From Antilocapra americana (taxonomy: Eukaryota > Chordata > Mammalia > Artiodactyla > Antilocapridae): DNA of 64,000 nt. Below are positions 23,605 to 35,510 of the stretch, in pieces. Every line of letters starts with the position of its first letter. Position 1 is the stretch's first letter. The stretch spans positions 19,869,047-19,933,046 of the forward strand of contig ML664183.1 of NCBI GenBank assembly GCA_007570785.1, in the 5' to 3' direction. The translations under genes and the position numbers were made by a program. The notes under the pieces are model-generated. The model worked only from the letters and a program-made list of their open reading frames with translations. It was not told the DNA's origin and did no database searches.

Positions 23605-24082
23605 CTGGGTCATCTCGGTGTACCAGCCCCGAGCATCAACCCTGGGCTGGCGATTGATTTCACATATGATAATTAACATGTTTCAATGCCATTCTCCCAT
23701 ATCATCCCACCCTTGCAGAAAAAGAAATGCAGATGTATAGAACAGTCTTGTGGACTCTGTGGAAGAGGGCAATGGAGGTCAAAATTATTGCTGTTTCTAT
23801 TTATAGAAAATGAATGTGAAGTTGTCTCAACAGAACACAGATAATCAGTACAGTGCTTGTAGAAATCTCTGTTCTTTTAATTTTTATTCCACTTATTTTT
23901 GGGTATTGGATAATGTTATGAACAAAGATCCTTTATAATTTTTAATAGTTTAAATAGGAAAATCATGACTTTGATGCAATATTGGAGATAATTGGTTTTA
24001 TATTGAAGCAAAAAAGACAATGTACTTTGCTGAGGTGCTAAAATTCATGCCAGTTCTGTTAACAAACACCAAGGCACTCAGT

Positions 24083-26330
24083 ACTGACAAGCACAAGAGA
24101 AGACTCTACACATGGACATCACTAGAAGGTCAACACCAAATTCAGATTGATCATATTCTTATCAGCCAGAGATGCAGAAGTTCTATACACTCAATAAAAA
24201 CAAGACCTGAGGTGGACTGTGGCTCACATCATGAATTCCTTATTGCCAAATTCAGACTCAAATTGAAGAAAGTAGGGAAAACCACTCGATCATTCAGGTA
24301 TGACCAAAATCAAATCCCTAACAATTATACAGTGGAAGTGAGAAATACATTTATGAGACTAGATCTGATAGACAGAGTGCCTGATGAACTATGGGCAAAG
24401 GTTCATGACATTGTAAGGAGACAGGAAGTAAGACCATCCCCAAGAGAAAGAAAAGCAGAAAAGCAAAATGACTGTCTGAGGAGGCTTTACTAATGGCTGT
24501 GAAAAGAAGAGAAGCAAAAAGCAATGGAGAAAAAGAAAGATATACCCATTTCAATGCAGAGTTCCAAAGAATAGCAAGGAGAGATAAGAAAGCCTTCCTC
24601 AGTGATCAGTACAGAGAAATAGAGGAAAACAATAGAATGGGAAAGATTAGTGATCTCTTCAAGAAAATTAGAGATTCCAAGGGAACATTTCATGCAAAAA
24701 TGGGCTCAATAAAGCACAGAAATGGTATGGACCTGACAGAGGCAGAAGATATTGCCAAGAGGTGGCAAAAATACACAGAAGAACTGTACAAAAAAGATCT
24801 TCATGACCCAGATAATCACGATGGTGTGATCACTCACCTAGAGCCAGACATTCTGGAATGTGATATCAAGTGGGCCTTAGGAAGCATCACTATGAACATA
24901 GCTAGTGGAGGTGATGGAATTCCACTTGAATTATTTCAAATCCTCAGAGCTGATGCTGTGAAAGTGCTGCACTCAGTATGCCAGGAAATCTGGAAAACTC
25001 AGCAGTGGCCATAAAACTGGAAACATTTAGCTTTCATTCCAATCCCTAACAAAGGCAACGCCAAAGAATGCTCAGACTATCACACAATTGTACTCATCTC
25101 ACAATCTAGTAAAGTAATCCTCAAAATTCTCCAAGCCAGGCTTCAGGCATACCTGAACCATGAACTTCCACATATTCAAGCTGGTTTTAGAAAAGGCAGA
25201 GGAACCAGAGATCAAATTGCCAACATCTGCTGGGTCATTGAAAAAGCAAGAGAGTTCCAGAAAAACATCTATTTCTGCTTTATTGACTATGCCAAAGCCT
25301 TTGACTGTGTGGATCACAATAAACTGTGTAAAATTCTGAAAGAGATGGGAATACCAGACTACCCGACCTGCCTCTTGAAAAATCTGTATGCAGGTCAGGA
25401 AGCAGCAGTTAAAACTGCACATGGAACAACAGACTGGTTCCAAATAGGAAAATGAGTATGTCAAGGCTGTATATTGCCACTCTGCTTATTTAACTTATAT
25501 GGAGAGTACATCGTGAGAAATGCTGGAATGGATAAAGCACAAGCTGGAATCTAGATTGCCGGGAGAAATATCAATAACCTCAGATATGCAGATGACACCA
25601 CTCTTATGGCAAAAAGTGAAGAGGAACTAAAGAGGCTCTTGATGAAAGTGAAAGAGGAGAGTGAAAAAGTTGGCTTAAAGCTCAACATTCAGAAAACAAT
25701 GATCATGGCATCTGGTCCCATCACTTCATGGCAAGTAGATGGAGAAACAGTGGAAATAGTGGCAAACTTTGTTTTTGGGGGCTCCAAAATCACTGCCGAT
25801 GGTGACTACGGCCATGAAATTAAGACACTTACTCCTGGAAGGGAAGTTATGACCAACCTATACAGCATATTAAAAAGCAGAGACATTACTTTGCCAGCAA
25901 TGTTCCGTCTTGTTAAAACTTTGGTTTTTCCAGTATTCATGAATCGATGTGAGAGTTGGACTCTAAAGAAAGCTGAGGAAAAAAAAGAAAGCTGAGGACT
26001 GAAGAATTGATGCTTTTGAACTGTGGTGTTGGAGAAGACTCCTGAGAGTCCTTTGGACTGCGAGGAGATCCATCCAGTCAATCCTAAAAGAAGTCAGTCG
26101 TGAATATTCATTGGAAGGACTGATGGTGGAGCTGAAACTCTAATACTTTGGCCACCTGATGCAAAGAACTGACTCATTTGAAAATATCCTGATGCTGGGA
26201 AAGATTGAAGGCAGGAGGAGAAGTGGACGACAGAGAAAGATATGGTTGGTTGGCATCATCGACTCAATGGCCATGAGTTTGCATAAGCTCTGAGAGTTGG
26301 TGATCGACAGGGAGGTCTGACATGTTGCAG
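24083..26330 (+). pseudogene. BovB endonuclease C-terminus and reverse transcriptase, broken
   Basis: The frame at 24020-24493 contains the end of the APE-type endonuclease: IDHILISQRCRSS and the SDH-type box, here GSHHEFL with Asp changed to His. A frameshift and an in-frame TGA separate it from 24493-25014. That frame holds the RT-upstream region and the ASGGDGIPLELFQIL motif, and ends at TAA 25012-25014. Further stops include TGA 25453-25455. RT palm blocks FIDYAKAFDCVDHNKL (about 25280-25325) and YADD (25585-25596) are intact in sequence. The C-terminal block VFPVFMNRCESWT follows. The protein would be a nuclear LINE polymerase; this copy is dead. Confidence 0.92.
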
Positions 26331-26380
26331 TATATGAGGTGGCAAAGAGTCGGACACAACTGATCGACTGAACTGAACTG
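24083..26380 (+). mobile_element. BovB (RTE) LINE, 2.3 kb, with exact TSD
   Basis: A perfect 12-bp TSD, AAGGCACTCAGT, lies at 24071-24082 and 26381-26392. The element begins within the endonuclease region (GACAAGCACAAGAGAAGACT) and ends with GACTGAACTGAACTG. It is 5' truncated and otherwise collinear with BovB. Confidence 0.96.
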
Positions 26381-26392
26381 AAGGCACTCAGT

Positions 26393-26866
26393 TGATATCC
26401 TGACCACTAGGTATAGGGTATGATTCTAAATTCTATATAAATATGATCTAAGTTAATTCTCATAAGTGAATATGAGATATATCCTATAATTGTTCTGACT
26501 TTGCTGATGGCAGAACTGATCATCAGAAAGAGTTAATACCAGTAAAAAATGAAAGACCCAGAACTTATACCAGAACATCAATACCCAGAGTCTATGTTAA
26601 TAGCACTACCCTATGCTGTCTCATCTACTCGTCAATCATACAGAACTTTCATTGAAAAGTTCCAGATGCCATTTTATCCAGCCTCTACCCTTGCCTACTC
26701 CATGTTGCACATCATATTGAATGTCAATGCTTAACAAGACTTTACTATTAATCAATAGCAGGGATTTGAAACAAAAATATCTTGACATTAATAATTAATC
26801 ATATTTTCTACTAATTACTATTTTATTTGGATCAGTTGTAATTCTTTAGAAACAGTTGCTTCTCTG
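26393..26866. other. Gene-free interval
   Basis: No gene or repeat is recognised. The 61-codon frame at 26549-26734 has no domain. Confidence 0.5.
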
Positions 26867-27068
26867 AATTTGAAGCTCTAAGCTATATGGAAAACATATT
26901 TTGAAAACTGTTACTATAGTTTGGCTTTGCATCAAGAAAATAAAAATTATCCATTTAGTAATGAATCTCTAATGAGTGTAGTATGGATAATTTTTATTTT
27001 CTTAATGTGAAGCCAAACTCGTAACAGTTTTCAAAACATGTTTTCCATAAAATTTGGAACTACAAATT
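26867..27068. repeat. 202-bp palindrome (inverted repeat)
   Basis: Arms 26886-26954 and 26983-27049 are reverse complements at roughly 90% of about 69 positions, with a 28-nt loop. Weaker pairing extends to 26867 and 27068. Examples are TATGGAAAACATATTTTG at the left edge and CAAAACATGTTTTCCATA at the right edge. It could be a MITE-like DNA transposon or a fold-back rearrangement. I do not recognise the family. Confidence 0.85.
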
Positions 27069-27281
27069 AATAATGAGTGAGTGTAGAAGTCTGGAGAGAT
27101 ATTAGGACCGAAGACAGATCTATAAATCTAGAAAGTAAGGTTCAGTAAGTTCCACAGTTTATTTGATTTTATTCTTATTTCCATATTTATATGATTCCAT
27201 GATTTTAAAACTTGATTTTTTTTCTTCTTGTTAGTAAACTGTGTTTTTGTCTTAGACATATCAAAGCAGGCTCAAGTAAGG

Positions 27282-27656
27282 TTTTTTTTAAAATCATTTT
27301 ATTTTATTATTTATTTATTTATTTTTATATATTTATTTTGACTGTTGGGTCTTCCTTGCTGTGTGGGTTTTCTCTAGTTGTTGGGGATGGAGACTACTCT
27401 CTGGTTGTGGTACATGAACTTCTCATTGCAGTGGCTTCTCTTACCGTGGAGCACAGACTTAGCCCTTGCTGGCTTCAGTAGTTGCAGCAGGAGGGCTCAG
27501 TAGTCGTGGTTCCTGGGTTCTAGAGCACAGACTCATAATTGTGGTGCAGGGGCTTAATTTGCTCCACAATATGTGAGATCTTCCTGGATCAGCGATTAAA
27601 TCTGTGTCTCCTGCATTGGCAGGTGGAGTTTTAGCACTGAGCCACCAGGGAAGCCC
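27282..27656 (-). mobile_element. CHR-type (tRNA-Glu) SINE with T-rich tail
   Basis: The minus-strand head is complement of GCCACCAGGGAAGCCC. The body contains complements of the CHR features (CAGTAGTCGTGGTTCCTGGG, TAGAGCACAGACTCATAATT). The tail is an ATTT-rich tract at about 27296-27335, the poly(A) side. Confidence 0.85.
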
Positions 27657-28407
27657 AATATATTTTCTTTCTTTCTTGTTTTTCTGTTGCCATTTACTGA
27701 CTGGATAATTCAATTAGGGAAAATAACAGGACTTAGTTTTTAGCTTAGCTATATTATTTTATATTAATTTTGGTCCTGAGGATTTAGACCAGGCTTCTGT
27801 TTCCTGCCAATTGTTTTGACTTCCTTCCTATTTGATTCATTCCATTCTTGAACTGACTTTTTTCTTTTGTCTGTTGAATGCACTCTGTTCTGATCCTTTA
27901 TTTCTCATAAATATTTCAGTATATGACAACTGGAAAAAGAAGGCGATAATTTATATCCATCACATATACCTCAGAATTTTACTACCATTGTTTTCCCCAT
28001 ACAGCACACAGCCACTTTACTACTGATGTACAGCCTGGTACTGCCAGGTCCTGAATCCTTGGATTTGCTCCAGTTCTTTAATTTCTCTGAACATTAAATA
28101 ATGACTCTATCTTCACTGCCTATTATGTCCTTTTGTTTGTGGCAGTTTGAGCATGAACATGGTCAATTTGCTGAGGCTAAATCAAAACTCCAATACAAAA
28201 GAGAAGCTTGAAGACACTGATTCTGGTTCATATATCTTTATATTCTGTCTCTGATGTAAAAATGGTTAGAGAAGAAGTCTTCATTTTTCTATATGATTTT
28301 ATCTGAAAAGCTCAAAAATAAACCTTGAATATACTCATTATTAGTATCTATAAAGCATAAAGAATCTATTCCTCTCATTCATTCAGCGTTTGATAACCCA
28401 CTGTGGG
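27657..28407. other. Gene-free interval
   Basis: AT-rich sequence with no supported feature. The frame 27832-28026 has no domain. Confidence 0.55.
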
Positions 28408-28645
28408 GCTCACTATGGCACAGTGGCTGAGTGGATGGGCTCCATGCCTAGTTGCCTGGATCCTTACTCTGCTCCTTACCTTAACTTGGTAAGTAACCTT
28501 TGGTGTTGAGAGCATCGGTTTCTTATTCTGTAAAATGGGGAAATATTATTTCTAACCTCATAAAATTAAATGAACTAATTCATGTAATATATTCAAATGG
28601 TACCTAGCATGCCCTCCATACTAATTAAGTGTTAGGTACTATTTA
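28408..28645 (+). mobile_element. MIR SINE
   Basis: The order of blocks is MIR: GGCACAGTGGCTGAGTGG, GCCTGGATCCTTACTCTGC, TTCTGTAAAATGGGGAAAT, TTAAATGAACTAATTCATGT and ATTAAGTGTTAGGTACTA. Divergence is that of an ancient mammalian repeat. Confidence 0.85.
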
Positions 28646-29310
28646 TTTCCAAAGCAACAAGCTAACAATAGGAAGAATTCAAAATTTCTTGGAAATAAAA
28701 TTTATCTTCCTGGATTTGATGTTTATATATAAATAATAAAAAATTAATATGATTATGATGTGACTGGCAGATTAGTTTGACTCTCTGCTAATCCAGGGTA
28801 TTGATTCAGTACTTTGTCATATTCCTTTTTCCGCATCCCCCATCAGATTGCCAAACCAATAGTGACTAATGTGGATTTTGCTCATTTTCCTGAGGAGATA
28901 TAGAAGAAAGTTATCTGTCATATTTATATAGGACAATTTAAACTTCTTGCTTGGTCACTTGTCCCCTCTCTCATGTCTGTCCCTTTAGCCATATACAATC
29001 CCTTGTAGAGATTGTACACTTTCACAAAACATTTTCTATTCAAGACCAAGCTAGCTTTTGCACATAGTAAAGCAACATCACAGCAGTTAGTCAAGCTGTT
29101 TCCTCTTGTTGTGTATTCCAAGGAGTTGTGTATTCCAAGGGAGTCTTAGAAACACTTAATAATCAGACAATCCTTCACTCAAGATGTTCAGGTCAAGTGG
29201 ACAATGGCATGGAGTCAATAAGTTCCCCCAAAGCCCACAGACATTTTGACTCTTAAAATTTATCTTTTTTTCTCTGCTGGTTTATGGTTTGTTCATGTTA
29301 ACACCTTATC
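28646..29310. other. Gene-free interval with a short duplication
   Basis: A 17-bp-spaced direct repeat, GTTGTGTATTCCAAGG, occurs at 29108-29123 and 29125-29140. Nothing else is recognised. Confidence 0.55.
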
Positions 29311-29320
29311 ATAAATTATG

Positions 29321-29530
29321 GTGTGCTAGTGGTCAAGAACCTGCCTGCCAACCCAGGAGATGTAAGAGACGCAAGTTCGATTCCTGGAATGAAGATCCCG
29401 TGGAGGAGGGCATGGAAACCCACTCCAGTATTCAGGCCTGGAGAATCCCATGGGCAGAGGAGCCTGGCAGGCCACAGACTATGGGGATGCAAAGAGTCAG
29501 ACATGGCCGAAGCAACTTAGCAGTAGCAGG
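29321..29530 (+). mobile_element. Bov-tA SINE with TSD
   Basis: The tRNA-like region contains GCAAGTTCGATTCCTGGAAT and the tail GATGCAAAGAGTCAGACATG. A perfect 10-bp TSD, ATAAATTATG, lies at 29311-29320 and 29531-29540. Confidence 0.94.
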
Positions 29531-29640
29531 ATAAATTATGATAGCTATAAAAATCCTATCCCTAAATGCTTTGTGCACTCATAGTCATACCTTGATATGA
29601 GTTCTACAACTGACTTGACTTTGCTTATAATTTGGCTAAA

Positions 29641-29955
29641 GTTCAGTTCAGTTCAGTTGCTCAGTCGTGTGCAACTCTTTGTGATCCCATGGGCTACAGC
29701 CTTCCAGGCCTTCCTGTCCATTACCAACTCCCGGAGTTCACTGAAACTCATGTCCCTTAAGTCAGTGATGCCATCCAACCATCTCAACCTCCATCGTCCC
29801 CTTCTCCTCCCACCCTCAATCTTTCCCAGCATCAGGGTCTTTTCAAATGAGTCAGCTCTTCACATCAGGTGGCTGGAGTTTCAGCTTCAGCATCAGTCCT
29901 TCCAGTGAACACTCAGGACTGATTTCCTTTAGAATGGACTAGTTGAATCTCCAAT
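29641..29955 (-). mobile_element. BovB 3' end, 5' truncated
   Basis: The left edge is the terminal GTTCAGTTCAGTTCAGTTGC. The remainder is the C-terminal coding and 3' region of BovB, about 315 bp on the minus strand. No clean TSD was found. Confidence 0.88.
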
Positions 29956-30521
29956 ACAATCAAACTTACTATTGACTTTGTATGAACATTCCTTTAAAAA
30001 CCACCCAGTTTTATTGAGCGTCAGTTTCTTATAGTAATCAGTTAGGACCCTTGGTTATTAGACTTAATCACTAGCTACTTTTTAGATAGAAAACAAAATG
30101 AAGCCCAGACATACAGAAGTCTAAAACTTTTTAACATCACATACATAGAGCTAAAGATTACTGTTACCATATAAATAACACTATGGAACTGTTATAGTAG
30201 CTAGGCCCTAATCAAACTTTTACAGAAATAGAGCTGGAGAATAGATGAAGTATATTCAGAGGCTCTCTCATTTTTATAACTTATAAGAAAGACTCACTCT
30301 CTAGGTTAGATCCCAAGCTGTTTTTTTTTAGATATAACCAATGATATCCCATGTACATATTTGACCACCTGACACTGAATTGCACTTTTGATGAATTATT
30401 GCAAGCTATTATAATACTATTCAATAAAGTGGGATTATTTTAACCTTAACTGATTGGTTCATAATGATGGTACCCATTTTTCAATATAGAAAATCTATTA
30501 GCTGCTACTCAGAGTTCAATA
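29956..30521. other. Gene-free interval
   Basis: No gene or repeat is recognised. Confidence 0.5.
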
Positions 30522-30725
30522 GGGGTTTTCCCTGCTGCTCAGATGGTAAAGAATCTGCCTGCAATGCTGGAGACCCACGTTGGATCCCTGGGTTGGGAAG
30601 ATCCCCTAGAGAAGGGAATGGCTAACCACTCCAGTATTCTTGCCTGGAGAATTCCGAGGACAGAGGAACCTGCTGGGCTACAGTCTGTGAGGTTGCAAAG
30701 AGTCAGACATAACTGAATAACTAAT
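30522..30725 (+). mobile_element. Bov-tA SINE
   Basis: Head GGGGTTTTCCCTGCTGCTCAG and tail CAAAGAGTCAGACATAACTG are seen. It ends in a dinucleotide tract (next entry). Confidence 0.93.
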
Positions 30726-30749
30726 ACACACACACACACGCACACACAA
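30726..30749. repeat. (AC)n microsatellite at SINE tail
   Basis: The 24-nt AC tract has one G interruption and starts directly after the Bov-tA terminal ACTAAT. SINE 3' tails commonly seed such tracts. Confidence 0.9.
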
Positions 30750-33506
30750 TTAGATAGAGGTGGATACCTATAATCTAGGATATATTTTGGCCTTCATATT
30801 CCTATCTTTGGAAAATAAAAGTTTTACATTTTTTAATTGAAGAATAATAGAAAATGGGCACATAATTTAATTAAAATAACTTTAATTCCTAGAGGGGAAT
30901 GTTTTTCTGCTTTCTTTTATCCTGAAGTCTCTTAATTTCATGCTTTACAAACAGCATGAAAAATTAGGATAATATATGTCAGAAAATTGGAAGAGTACTA
31001 ACAATGTTACTAAACCATAAAACTTGTTTTCTGAGAGTTTCATGATTTTAGACATGTAGCAATTTAAAATAAAATTTCTGTCAATATAATATTGGTCATT
31101 TGAGGTACAAAATATGTTGCCTTAGGGAGAAAATTTTGTACTTTCCACTTTCCACCTTTTTATTATCACTATTGTTACTAAAAATAAATTTAAAAACTAA
31201 AGAGGCGTCATAAAACAGGGTAATCTGGTCAACATTTCTCTATTTTATGCAACCTCTTTGTATTGAAGAAATAGGTTTGTTTTTAATTGAACTAATTATC
31301 TTATGATACCTGGTTTAGAAGTGAATTACAAACTCTCGTAATCTTTATCAGTATTTTTGTGTTTCAAGTCTCAGGTATTTGATCTCAAATGCTGTTGCAT
31401 AACCTCTGACCCATCCAAAGATCCAAAGAGCTAATTTTCCAATATAGGGAACAAGAAAATCTGATTCTTAAGCAGATTGGAAAGACTCCCATCAGAAATT
31501 TTACTCATAGCAACAATATATTAAAGGAAGTAGGGAGAGACACCTTTCATTTAAAGGCAAATAACATTAAAATTGGAATATACCAGCAAAACACTGAACT
31601 GAACAGTTTAAATGGGAAAATTTTATATGTTATGTGAATAAAATATCCATAAAGCTGTTAAATTATTTAAAAACTAACCATAATGAGTTATTCTATTGTG
31701 TGCCTCTATTAAACAATAATATATCAGACATACTTTTATATCCTTATATTAAATGATAATATATCAGATATACTTTTATACCCTTACTCTAAACAATATG
31801 AAACTAAATAACAATAACTTAGATACTTCTTCCAAGAAACATCTGTTCCTGGAACATAATACTGTGAATGAACTAAAACAACTTTCTTTAAAGTTTCTAT
31901 TATAAAGACAAGCTAAACAGTTTGCTCTTTAATACTTGTTTCCAGATCTTTATCTCACTCTGTCTACCAGTCACGAGCTGTCTTTGTTATCAATTGTGCT
32001 TCACCAAAACTAGGTCCCTATCTTGCAAGACTTGCCTTAATTTCAGTCATATCAAGCCTTGAGACCCGTTAAATAGTCTTCACTAATTTCCTCATTTTGA
32101 TATAATACAGGACACAATCAATCTGATATTCTCCCTTATCATATTAAGTCTATTAAACTTAATTTTACTTGACTGAGAAGATTTTAGGGTGATCTGAGGA
32201 GTCATTTGTCACAAGTCACCCAGAATTAATATCTGTAACTAAGAAGAGAGAATTAGTTGTATCACTTGATATTGAAATACTTAGCTTATACCCTTATCAT
32301 ATATTCTTTGAAATTACATTTACTTTCTAACCTGAAATCTAAATTAAGTAAATAAATAAATATCCACTCAATGAAATTGATTGGCAATTTCTATACTAAC
32401 TTCAAGAAATAGCTAGGATATTTATGATGTTGTGTATAATATGGATCACTGTTATATATATGTTGCATTACTTAAATTACATTAATATAATTAATACATA
32501 TAATGGATTACATTAGTGTAATAGCCCATTATTGTAAAAAATGTCTTCTATACACTACCATATTAAATTTGAATTTTATATACAGAGTAAAAATTTATGA
32601 TTTATTGTTCCTACAAGACCATTTTACTAGAGCACATGTTCAAATAATAAATACTACATCTTTAGAATTTGTCAGAGAATGAAGTGACTGTGAATTGTAA
32701 GCCTGAACTCTTTGGATTATATAGCTATTTAACATTCTAAGTCTGAGCACTGAAATCACAAACCTTTAGGTATCTTTTAAATCTAGAGTTATTGCTTTTA
32801 TCAATGTTCTGTTTTTAAACAGTTTTTGTCATTTCCAACAAGAGTTAATTTATATTCTGAAATCACAACCACATCAATATCTGAGAATGTATTGAGGAGT
32901 TTCTTAATTTCGTTTTTTCAAATCTTAGATAGATGATGATTTTAGAAAACACATTCTTTACATTTTGAAGATCAGTGTTCTTTTATAATGTGTTCTGAAA
33001 TACGTATGTGATACTAAATGAACTATTCCAAATAAGTCAGTGCTCTTTATCCACTATGCTGCCAGATATAGAAGATAAAATGGTAGGTTTTTTTCTAGAT
33101 TGAAAAGCTAATAGCTCATAGTTTCAAATTAATTTCATTTACTTGAATAAAATCATGCTGGTACTGATGATGTATGTAGGTGAATTAGCTGGATTTGAAG
33201 ACAGTGGTGAAAACTCAGACACACAGTTTTGAGGTTCAAGGACCAAAGGAGAAAAAAAAGTTGACTACTCTCTTCTTATTTCATCTAAAATAGGGTGATG
33301 TCTAATGGGGAATGTTATAGGAGAACAGAAGCTTATATGAGGCAGCCTGGAGCGGAAAGTCCACTGGGAAGAAACTTAGGTCTCAAAAGGTGATCCTTGG
33401 ACAGACAGTATTGAAATTACCTGAAAGCTTGTTAGAAATGAACAGTCTCACCTCAGACATAATAGTCAAAATCTGTAGGTGATTCAAGTGCACACTGAAG
33501 TTTATA
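30750..33506. other. Long repeat-poor, gene-free interval
   Basis: AT-rich sequence with no recognisable SINE or LINE and no frame above the noise level. It includes an imperfect 40-bp tandem duplication at 31708-31787 (described separately). This is the start of the least-invaded part of the window. Confidence 0.6.
31708..31787. repeat. Imperfect 40-bp tandem duplication
   Basis: Units at 31708-31747 and 31748-31787 share ATAATATATCAGA and TACTTTTATA with few differences. They are AT-rich and not part of a known element. Confidence 0.8.
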
Positions 33507-33518
33507 AAGAACTGCGTT

Positions 33519-33645
33519 GCTGCTAACTGGTGCCAGTCGTGTCTGACTCTGTGGACCCCACAGATGGCAGCCCACCGGACTCCCCCAGTCCCTGGAATTC
33601 TCCAGGCAGGAACACTGGAGTGGGTTTCCATTTCCTTATCCAATG
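33519..33645 (-). mobile_element. Single-unit Bov-A SINE
   Basis: Only one Bov-A unit of the BOV-A2 type is present (complement: CAGTCGTGTCTGACTCTGTG, CCTGGAATTCTCCAGGCAGG). A 12-bp TSD with one mismatch, AAGAACTG(C/T)GTT, lies at 33507-33518 and 33646-33657. It is therefore a complete monomer insertion, not a broken dimer. Confidence 0.88.
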
Positions 33646-33657
33646 AAGAACTGTGTT

Positions 33658-35500
33658 ATAGAATACTAAACATCAAGCTAGGTAGCAATAGCCACAGAAA
33701 TGATCAGGAGCAAGACAAAGTTTGAACAAGAGAATAGGCTGCTTAACAATGAATGGGTGAATGACCCACTGTAGCTCAAAAGGTAGGATGGGCCTGTGTA
33801 AACAGCTGTTGGGGTTTAGGAGAAAGTGAAGACAAGGACTGGCAGAGCATTTCAAATAACATCACATTATATGTCAGCCATGAACTGTAATTAGAGAAAC
33901 TAACAGAAGTGGATGACATTTTATGATTGTAAAGCTAAACAGTTTACATTTGCTCACAGACAGTCATGCTATCAAAACAGCAAAACCAAAATTCTGATTG
34001 CCTATTTACTTTTCTCATATACTCTTGAGAAAAACTATTTTTGTAACATCAATCACTTTTTTGGAGAAGGAATTAAATTAGCATGAGGATGAAATATTGG
34101 TTTGGTAAAATTTGACAAGCCTAGAACTAACTGAAATAATATAAACCTATTTGCTTTTCACTTTCCTATAACAGAATGACAAAACTGTTTTTGACACTCC
34201 ACATGATGGTGATGAGGTCTGTAGGTGATACGCAATAGTAAAATGATTATTTGCATTGATTTAGTGCCTTTCACACATCAACAGTTCAGCTGAACCTTTG
34301 GTGGCCATGCCCTTATCCCCATTGACAGAGTGGTCCATTATGCCTTCCACTCTGAGTTGAGTTATAGGATTTGACTAGAGCAGCAGTGACATTGAATTTT
34401 TGGAGGGTGAACTCCCTATAACTCTGTAACTTGCCATAAAGACTTAAGTTCATTTCCTTGCTCTTGAAATTGCTTCTCCTTATTAACATACTGATGAGAG
34501 CATTGAAACTGCTTCTGGTGCCCTGGCACAGACATTTGTAAGTACAGGGGTGTTTTTTTCCCTCTCTTTTACTAGTGTGGTATACTTACCTGGATGTTGC
34601 CAGTGTTTCTTTAAAGTTGTCTTTAATTACTCAAGTAATGGACCATAGAAACTGTATAGGCACTTAGGAATGTGAATATTAATATTAATATTGAGGGTAA
34701 CACAGTTGTCTGGACTTTAAAACTCATTACTTCATTTAAACACTACAAGAGTGCTATAACATAAGCATTACCTTGACTTTAAGATAAGTATTAAAAATTT
34801 GCCAATGAGTATAAAACAGTAGAGCCAAGATTTAAAGCAATATTTGTCAGATGCTAAAAATCCACTTCTGACTTCATTACGGAATTGATTCACTTTCCAT
34901 GACATGATGAAACAATTTATAGGATTAATACCTTATGACTTCATATATCATTCAGGATGATGCATCTTGTCTAATATATCCTTTATGTGTGTTTTTGCCT
35001 AATCACTTGCATTCTATATCAACTTCCTCATATATATCTAACTTTCCCTAATTTATTTATGCTTTAATCCTATAAACAAAGAACTTCCTGAGAGAGTAAG
35101 ATATTTGTAAGAAAAAATTGAGTTCATACAAGTAAACTGATGAGGGAAAATACCTTCTTTCTAAAGTCTTCAGATTTGGATATATATACATGGGCTTGGG
35201 ACTGCAGTCTTTATTTAATGCATTCTGATAAAGTTCCTAACTTCATGACATATTACAATGCCTTCTCACTAATCTTGATTTGGTGGGACAGGGAGTCTTT
35301 TCTTCAACATCATTCCTTCAGTGTCTATATAGTACAGTGCTCTGGTTAATCTTCTGTTTTTTAAATTCTAAACCCTACGTGCTTCTATCTCCTGCTTCTT
35401 TTGCGTTTATAGCACTCCTCATTCTAAGCTTTTTCTTTTTTTTTTAATTCCTGATTTTATCTATATAGTAAGACAATAGCAACTCAGAATTCAGTCATGC
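33658..35500. other. Gene-free interval
   Basis: Repeat-poor AT-rich DNA. The frame 35140-35349 has no domain. A short AATATT repeat is present near 34675-34695. Confidence 0.55.
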
Positions 35501-35510
35501 TGTTCTCCAG

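Larger units (their letters stand above)
23032..23772 (-). mobile_element. Young L1 3' end with 5' inversion, holding an LTR
   Basis: The outer 10-bp TSD TGGAGGTCAA lies at 23022-23031 and 23773-23782. The L1 3' UTR runs 23032-23163 and resumes 23605-23716. The last piece, 23717-23772, is L1 sequence in the opposite orientation: it matches the reverse complement of the sequence that should follow CCCACCCTTGC. This is the twin-priming signature. The poly(A) tail is short. Confidence 0.92.

Noticed and set aside
23347..23676. 109-codon plus-strand frame
   Set aside because: It spans the solo LTR and runs into L1 sequence, antisense to the LTR transcription unit.
24020..24082. Start of the frame at 24020 as the true BovB protein start
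   Set aside because: The TSD at 24071-24082 shows that the sequence to its left is flank; the frame only continues into it by chance.
30726..30749. Array of short repeats as a CRISPR
   Set aside because: It is an (AC)n microsatellite at a SINE tail in a mammalian genome; there are no spacers.
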